DNA of 21,628 nt. Origin: Blastomyces gilchristii SLH14081 (Eukaryota; Ascomycota; Eurotiomycetes; Onygenales; Ajellomycetaceae). A program made the translations under genes and the position numbers. Of the stretch, positions 18,801 through 21,628 are shown in pieces. Each line of letters begins with the position of its first letter. Positions within the stretch are counted from its first letter, which is position 1. Location: NCBI RefSeq assembly GCF_000003855.2, contig NW_003101671.1, positions 1,463,458 through 1,485,085 of the forward strand, read 5' to 3'. The notes beneath the pieces were generated by a model. It saw only the letters and a list, made by a program, of their open reading frames with translations, ran no database searches and had not been told where the DNA came from.

Positions 18801-19848
18801 AATGTCTTCTAGCAGTAGCTAATTCTTTTCTTTTAGATAAGATATTCTCATTTCATCAAGATTTTGAATACTCAGAAGATTTTCTTTTTGAAATATTATC
18901 TCTAACACTTGTTAGAATAATAGATATAATAAGCTTCACTCTATTCTCAAGCATTTCATTTAAGATATCTTGATCAGAATTTCAATATAGCTCACTCTGT
19001 CTTTCAGATTTTAATAGATTTATGCTTTCTTTCACTGCTTTTCAATCAGCTTTTTTAAAGTTAAACTGATTAGAGAGAAGAGGATTTTCACTCATTTATT
19101 TTTCACTCAGTTTAATATTAAATTGAATAATCTCATAATCTGATTCTGATGTCTCATTTAAATCAATAAATCAGTTTACAAGTCTTTCTTTCATTAGATT
19201 TTATAATATGAAGATTAGATCTATAATAGATTTCTGTTTCATATCTTTTCTAAAGAATGTTTATTAATCAGACTTATTAATCAAATCTATTAAATACTCA
19301 AAGATTTATTTAATCAGATTATTAGCTCTTACTGCTCTCTTGCATTCTGAATTTCATCAGTAATAATGTGTATTGAAATCTTCTATAATTATAGAGTTTC
19401 TTGATGAAGTTATATTCAGAAATCCTCTATCAATTGTTCAGATATTATTATTTTTCTTCAGTGACTTTTCATTATAGATATTTATAAGCTGTATAGTATT
19501 AAACTCATCTTCTTTATCTATAATATCACTCACCAGAATATCAGGGTCAGATATGATATTAAATCTTAGATTAAATTAATATGTTGATCTCTTTCTTTCA
19601 TAGATCACTACTCTTGACTTTATCTCAGACTTTTCAGGTAGATAGTAGTGATAGCTTGAATGAGAAATGATGTACTTTTACTCAGCATCAAAATTCAGTT
19701 TCTGAAGTAGTATAAAATCAACTTTTTATTCAAATATAATTTAATGACAAGAATAAATACAATTTGAGTTTTTATTCATATTATTTTAAATAAATATGAT
19801 TTTTGAAGAGTTTTTAAACTTTTTTTATTGTTTTTGTTGTATATTCAT
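15886..19848 (-). pseudogene. LINE ORF2 (endonuclease-RT-RNase H-zinc finger), decayed
   Basis: ATG at 19848-19846 (MNIQQKQ) to TAG at 15888-15886 is exactly 1321 codons in one frame, with stops but no net shift. Endonuclease: VDFILLQKLNFDAE near 19720 (QEP-type motif, Glu lost), QLINIYNE, and EDFNTHYY then two stops then NSE near 19360, where GDFN became EDFN and two Trp became TGA. RT: YRVISLLNCLEKILKKII (about 18240), TAVFIDIKEAFNHVSKSKL (about 17990, motif A Asp kept), SYIDDIDLVYSS (about 17715-17750, YxDD kept). Linker 17271-17068: RRILKVFKSSSIKAIEI. RNase H, open over 16902-16606: ILIYSDDSKNEN and EVFDTELFTIVKAFK. C-terminal finger CSFCNANENSEYIVMHC with His to Tyr. Confidence 0.92.
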
Positions 19849-19941
19849 ACTAAAAGAGAGTAGAGATAGAGTAGAATCTAATTACTATCATCAGATAGTA
19901 GATTATAACTATTTTAAAAAGTAAAAATCTCAACTGCTTAC

Positions 19942-19954
19942 ATTATATCTAGTT
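19942..19954. repeat. Target-site duplication of SINE 1, left
   Basis: attatatctagtt is repeated exactly at 20337-20349, 13 bp. Confidence 0.92.
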
Positions 19955-20336
19955 ATTATTATTATTATTATTCTTCCATTATACTTATATGCAAGCGGAG
20001 CTAATGATGAGGCCCTTGCGTGATGTTAAAATACCAGGTCAAAGTGTTGGGTTATCCAGGAGGAAATACAGGGGTTGGGGACCCATGCCAAGATACCAAG
20101 AACATAGGAAATATACAAAGAAGTGACAATTAGATACATGTGATAATACTTCCCAGCCCAGGAACCATAGAGCAATTTCATTGGAGCGATTTGTACACCT
20201 CTGTATTTTATTAGGAACCTGAGGTGCTTGAGTTCCGGATTTAATGTATCCCCTGCGGGTTTCGAACCCACGCGCCTTGGTTTCCCACGCCAAGGTGCTA
20301 CCGGGTGGCCCCATTAATCATTCAGCCACCGGGGCT
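19955..20336 (-). mobile_element. tRNA-derived SINE, copy 1 (complete)
   Basis: On the minus strand the element starts (a)gccccggtggctgaatg at 20336 and ends in gaagaataataataataa at 19955, about 382 bp, flanked by perfect 13-bp duplications. The head resembles a Ser/Leu-type tRNA: an A-box-like tggctgaatgattaatg, a long variable-arm-like insert and a perfect B box ggttcgaaacc (20258-20268). These form an internal RNA polymerase III promoter. The body has no coding capacity; minus-strand open frames of 81 and 91 codons over it are chance. Its 3' end matches that of the LINE family here. CpGs are intact, unlike everything around it. Confidence 0.92.
20258..20268 (-). promoter_or_regulatory. 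Pol III B box of SINE 1
   Basis: Reads ggttcgaaacc on the minus strand, an exact match to the GGTTCRANNCC consensus. The A-box-like sequence lies near 20310-20330. Confidence 0.85.
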
Positions 20337-20349
20337 ATTATATCTAGTT
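20337..20349. repeat. Target-site duplication of SINE 1, right
   Basis: Exact copy of 19942-19954. Confidence 0.92.
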
Positions 20350-21345
20350 TATAATCAGAGTCATTTCTCAATTCTTTAATCTTAACTGAAGTTTGAGAAT
20401 TCAAATTCTGTTTACATTTAGCTGAAGAATTGAAGTTTGAAGATTTAAATAGATAAGAGTATCTTCTTTTTAAGTTTATAGTTATAAGTTTACTGACTTG
20501 ACTCTTCTCTTCAGTTCTAGATTAACTTTGAGCTTTATCTTTTCTTCAGTTCTTTTGAGTTCTTGAAGCAAACATACATTCTTTTGAGCTAGATACATGT
20601 TTTTCTTTACAATTAGAGTACTTAAGCAGAGTGTATTAACATATTTCATCTCTTTTTAAGCATGTTTCACATTTATACTCACTAGTTTTATAATCTCTGG
20701 TATAGAATGCACATTTTGAGTCTCTAAAACATGAGATTACAAAGTATTCATATCTTTGACAGTTTAAACACTGTATTTGAGCTTTGAGATTCATTCTTAA
20801 GTCTTTGTATTTATGAACTCTCATTTTCAAATCTGTTACTCTTTCTTCAGAGATCTTTAACTGTTTAAGTATTTTTATATATACTAAAACAGAGACATTT
20901 CTTCTGCTTTATCTGAACTTAATTGAATTTAGTTATACAGACACTTTTCTCAGTTTAATAGAGTTATATTCTTTCAATTTATTTTTAAGAGATAGTATTT
21001 CTTCTTCACAGTCAAAAATTTCAACTGAAATATTATAAAGAATGAATTTATCTCACTTTTCATCTCTCTTAGATAGAATTATTATGTTTAATAAAGATTC
21101 TACAGCTGACTTTCAGAGATTCTCATTCTGAATAAGAAATTCAGCACTGAATTCAGGCATTATAGTCAGAATAATGAAGTTTTTAAAGAATGATAACTTA
21201 ATTAAAGCTATAACTGATTTTTAAACTTCAATATCAGTTATTAACTGAGAAAAGAACTGCTGATTAATTTCATTTCTGATTGTAAAAATAAGATTTGAGT
21301 TTAGCTTGTTTCTTTGTAAAATATTCTGATTTAAGACTTTGAGAA

Positions 21346-21628
21346 GCCCCGGTGGCCGAATGTTAATGCGGCCACCCGGTAGCACCTTGGCGTAGGAAAC
21401 CAAGGCGTGTGGGTTCGAAACCCGCAGGGAATACATTAAATCCGGAACTCAAGCACCTCAGGTTCCTAATAAATACAGAGGTGTACAAATCGCTCCAATG
21501 AATTGCTCTATGTTCCTGGGCTGGAAGTATTATCGCATGTATCTAATTGTCACTCCTATGTATTTTCTATGTCTGTATCTGCGTGGTCTCACACTGTATT
21601 TCTCTGTATACACACTTGACTGTATTTA
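21346..21628 (+). mobile_element. tRNA-derived SINE, copy 2 (5' part, runs off window)
   Basis: It starts gccccggtggccgaatg directly after ttaagactttgagaa of LINE B ORF1. LINE copy E shows the undisturbed site (gactttgagaataag). The first roughly 200 bp match SINE 1 closely, including the B box ggttcgaaacc (21412-21422). From about 21560 the sequence differs from SINE 1, so it carries a different 3' body. The 3' end and target duplication lie beyond the window. It is likewise CpG-bearing. Confidence 0.88.

Larger units (their letters stand above)
15513..21345 (-). mobile_element. LINE copy B (Tad/I-like), nearly full-length in window
   Basis: The 3' end lies at 15513 with a (TTA)n run (an AAT/TAA tail on the sense strand), inserted into gypsy relic 2. 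The sense order from right to left is ORF1 (21345 to 19938, interrupted by SINE 1), an 89-base spacer, ORF2 (19848 to 15886) and a 3' untranslated region. SINE 2 interrupts ORF1 at 21346 and the rest lies beyond the window. Domains are an APE-type endonuclease, RT, RNase H and a CCHC tail. The APE and RNase H combination together with zinc-knuckle ORF1 fits the I/Tad group known from fungi. Confidence 0.9.
19938..21345 (-). pseudogene. LINE ORF1 of copy B, zinc-knuckle protein, split by SINE 1
   Basis: Starting next to SINE 2, the frame reads LLKVLNQNILQRNKLNSN, IRNEINQQFFSQL and TIMPEFSAEFLIQ (RRM-like part, 21340-21130), then a charged linker. An open 64-codon stretch (20830-20636) contains the zinc knuckles. 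In CLNCQRYEYFVISC the His is Tyr and a Gly is Glu. In CAFYTRDYKTSEYKC one Cys and two His are Tyr. The third is a partial CETC. Such knuckle arrays are usual in Tad/I-type ORF1 and bind element RNA. Several stops interrupt it. The SINE (19955-20336) and its target duplication fall just before the probable TAA end (19938-19940). Copy E at 1-687 supplies the N-terminal part missing here. Confidence 0.85.

Noticed and set aside
17774..18973. Plus-strand open frames of 62 and 68 codons
   Set aside because: They are antisense shadows within LINE B ORF2; the minus frame shows RT motifs.
20026..20314. 81- and 91-codon minus-strand open frames
   Set aside because: They lie in the noncoding body of SINE 1.
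20240..20336. Functional tRNA gene
   Set aside because: The tRNA-like head continues into a roughly 300-bp body and an AAT-repeat tail with target duplications, and recurs at 21346. It is a SINE.

Overview
The window reads as a gene-free, AT-rich heterochromatic block from a filamentous fungus, most likely an ascomycete. I infer this from the element types (Tad/I-like LINE with an APE-type endonuclease and RNase H, short-LTR Ty3/gypsy elements with GPY/F integrase, a tRNA-derived SINE, a small hAT-like element) and from heavy RIP-like C-to-T/G-to-A decay. No intact host gene, rRNA or true tRNA gene is visible. Nearly every open stretch is a fragment or a reverse-strand shadow of a decayed transposon gene.

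Layout. (1) 1-about 940: minus-strand LINE copy E, the N-terminal half of ORF1 plus a 5' leader with 53-bp tandem repeats. (2) About 940-1808: AT-rich sequence without a recognisable gene. (3) 1809-2437: a 100-bp direct repeat, one copy decayed and one nearly intact, leading into an unidentified GC-richer island. (4) 2440-13490: an old minus-strand LINE copy (C) cut into three pieces. A 5'-truncated plus-strand LINE (A, 2682-3627, 12-bp target duplication) sits in it. A hAT-like element (3733-12545, 11-bp terminal inverted repeats, 8-bp target duplication) also sits in it. Inside the hAT-like element is a complete but dead 8.3-kb Ty3/gypsy element (4145-12447, two 167-bp LTRs). (5) About 13495-15512: a second, different Ty3/gypsy relic with gag and pol in one frame, truncated on both sides by LINEs. 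(6) 15513-21345: minus-strand LINE B, full-length as far as the window shows, with a 1321-codon ORF2 frame and an ORF1 with zinc knuckles. (7) Two tRNA-derived SINE copies (19955-20336 minus; 21346 to window end, plus), both inserted into LINE B ORF1 and almost free of the decay around them.

How the parts relate. The LINE family supplies the retrotransposition machinery. The first SINE copy ends in practically the same 3' tail as the LINE, so it probably borrowed that machinery. The gypsy element carries a textbook -1 frameshift signal between gag and pol. Decay is almost purely by transitions in CpG and CpC (and complementary GpG) contexts. CGA and TGG codons became TGA/TAG, while reading frames stayed nearly free of indels. 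CpG-rich material survives only in short pieces (SINEs, outer halves of the LTRs, ends of the hAT-like element, the 1.9-2.4 kb island), which gives a relative chronology.
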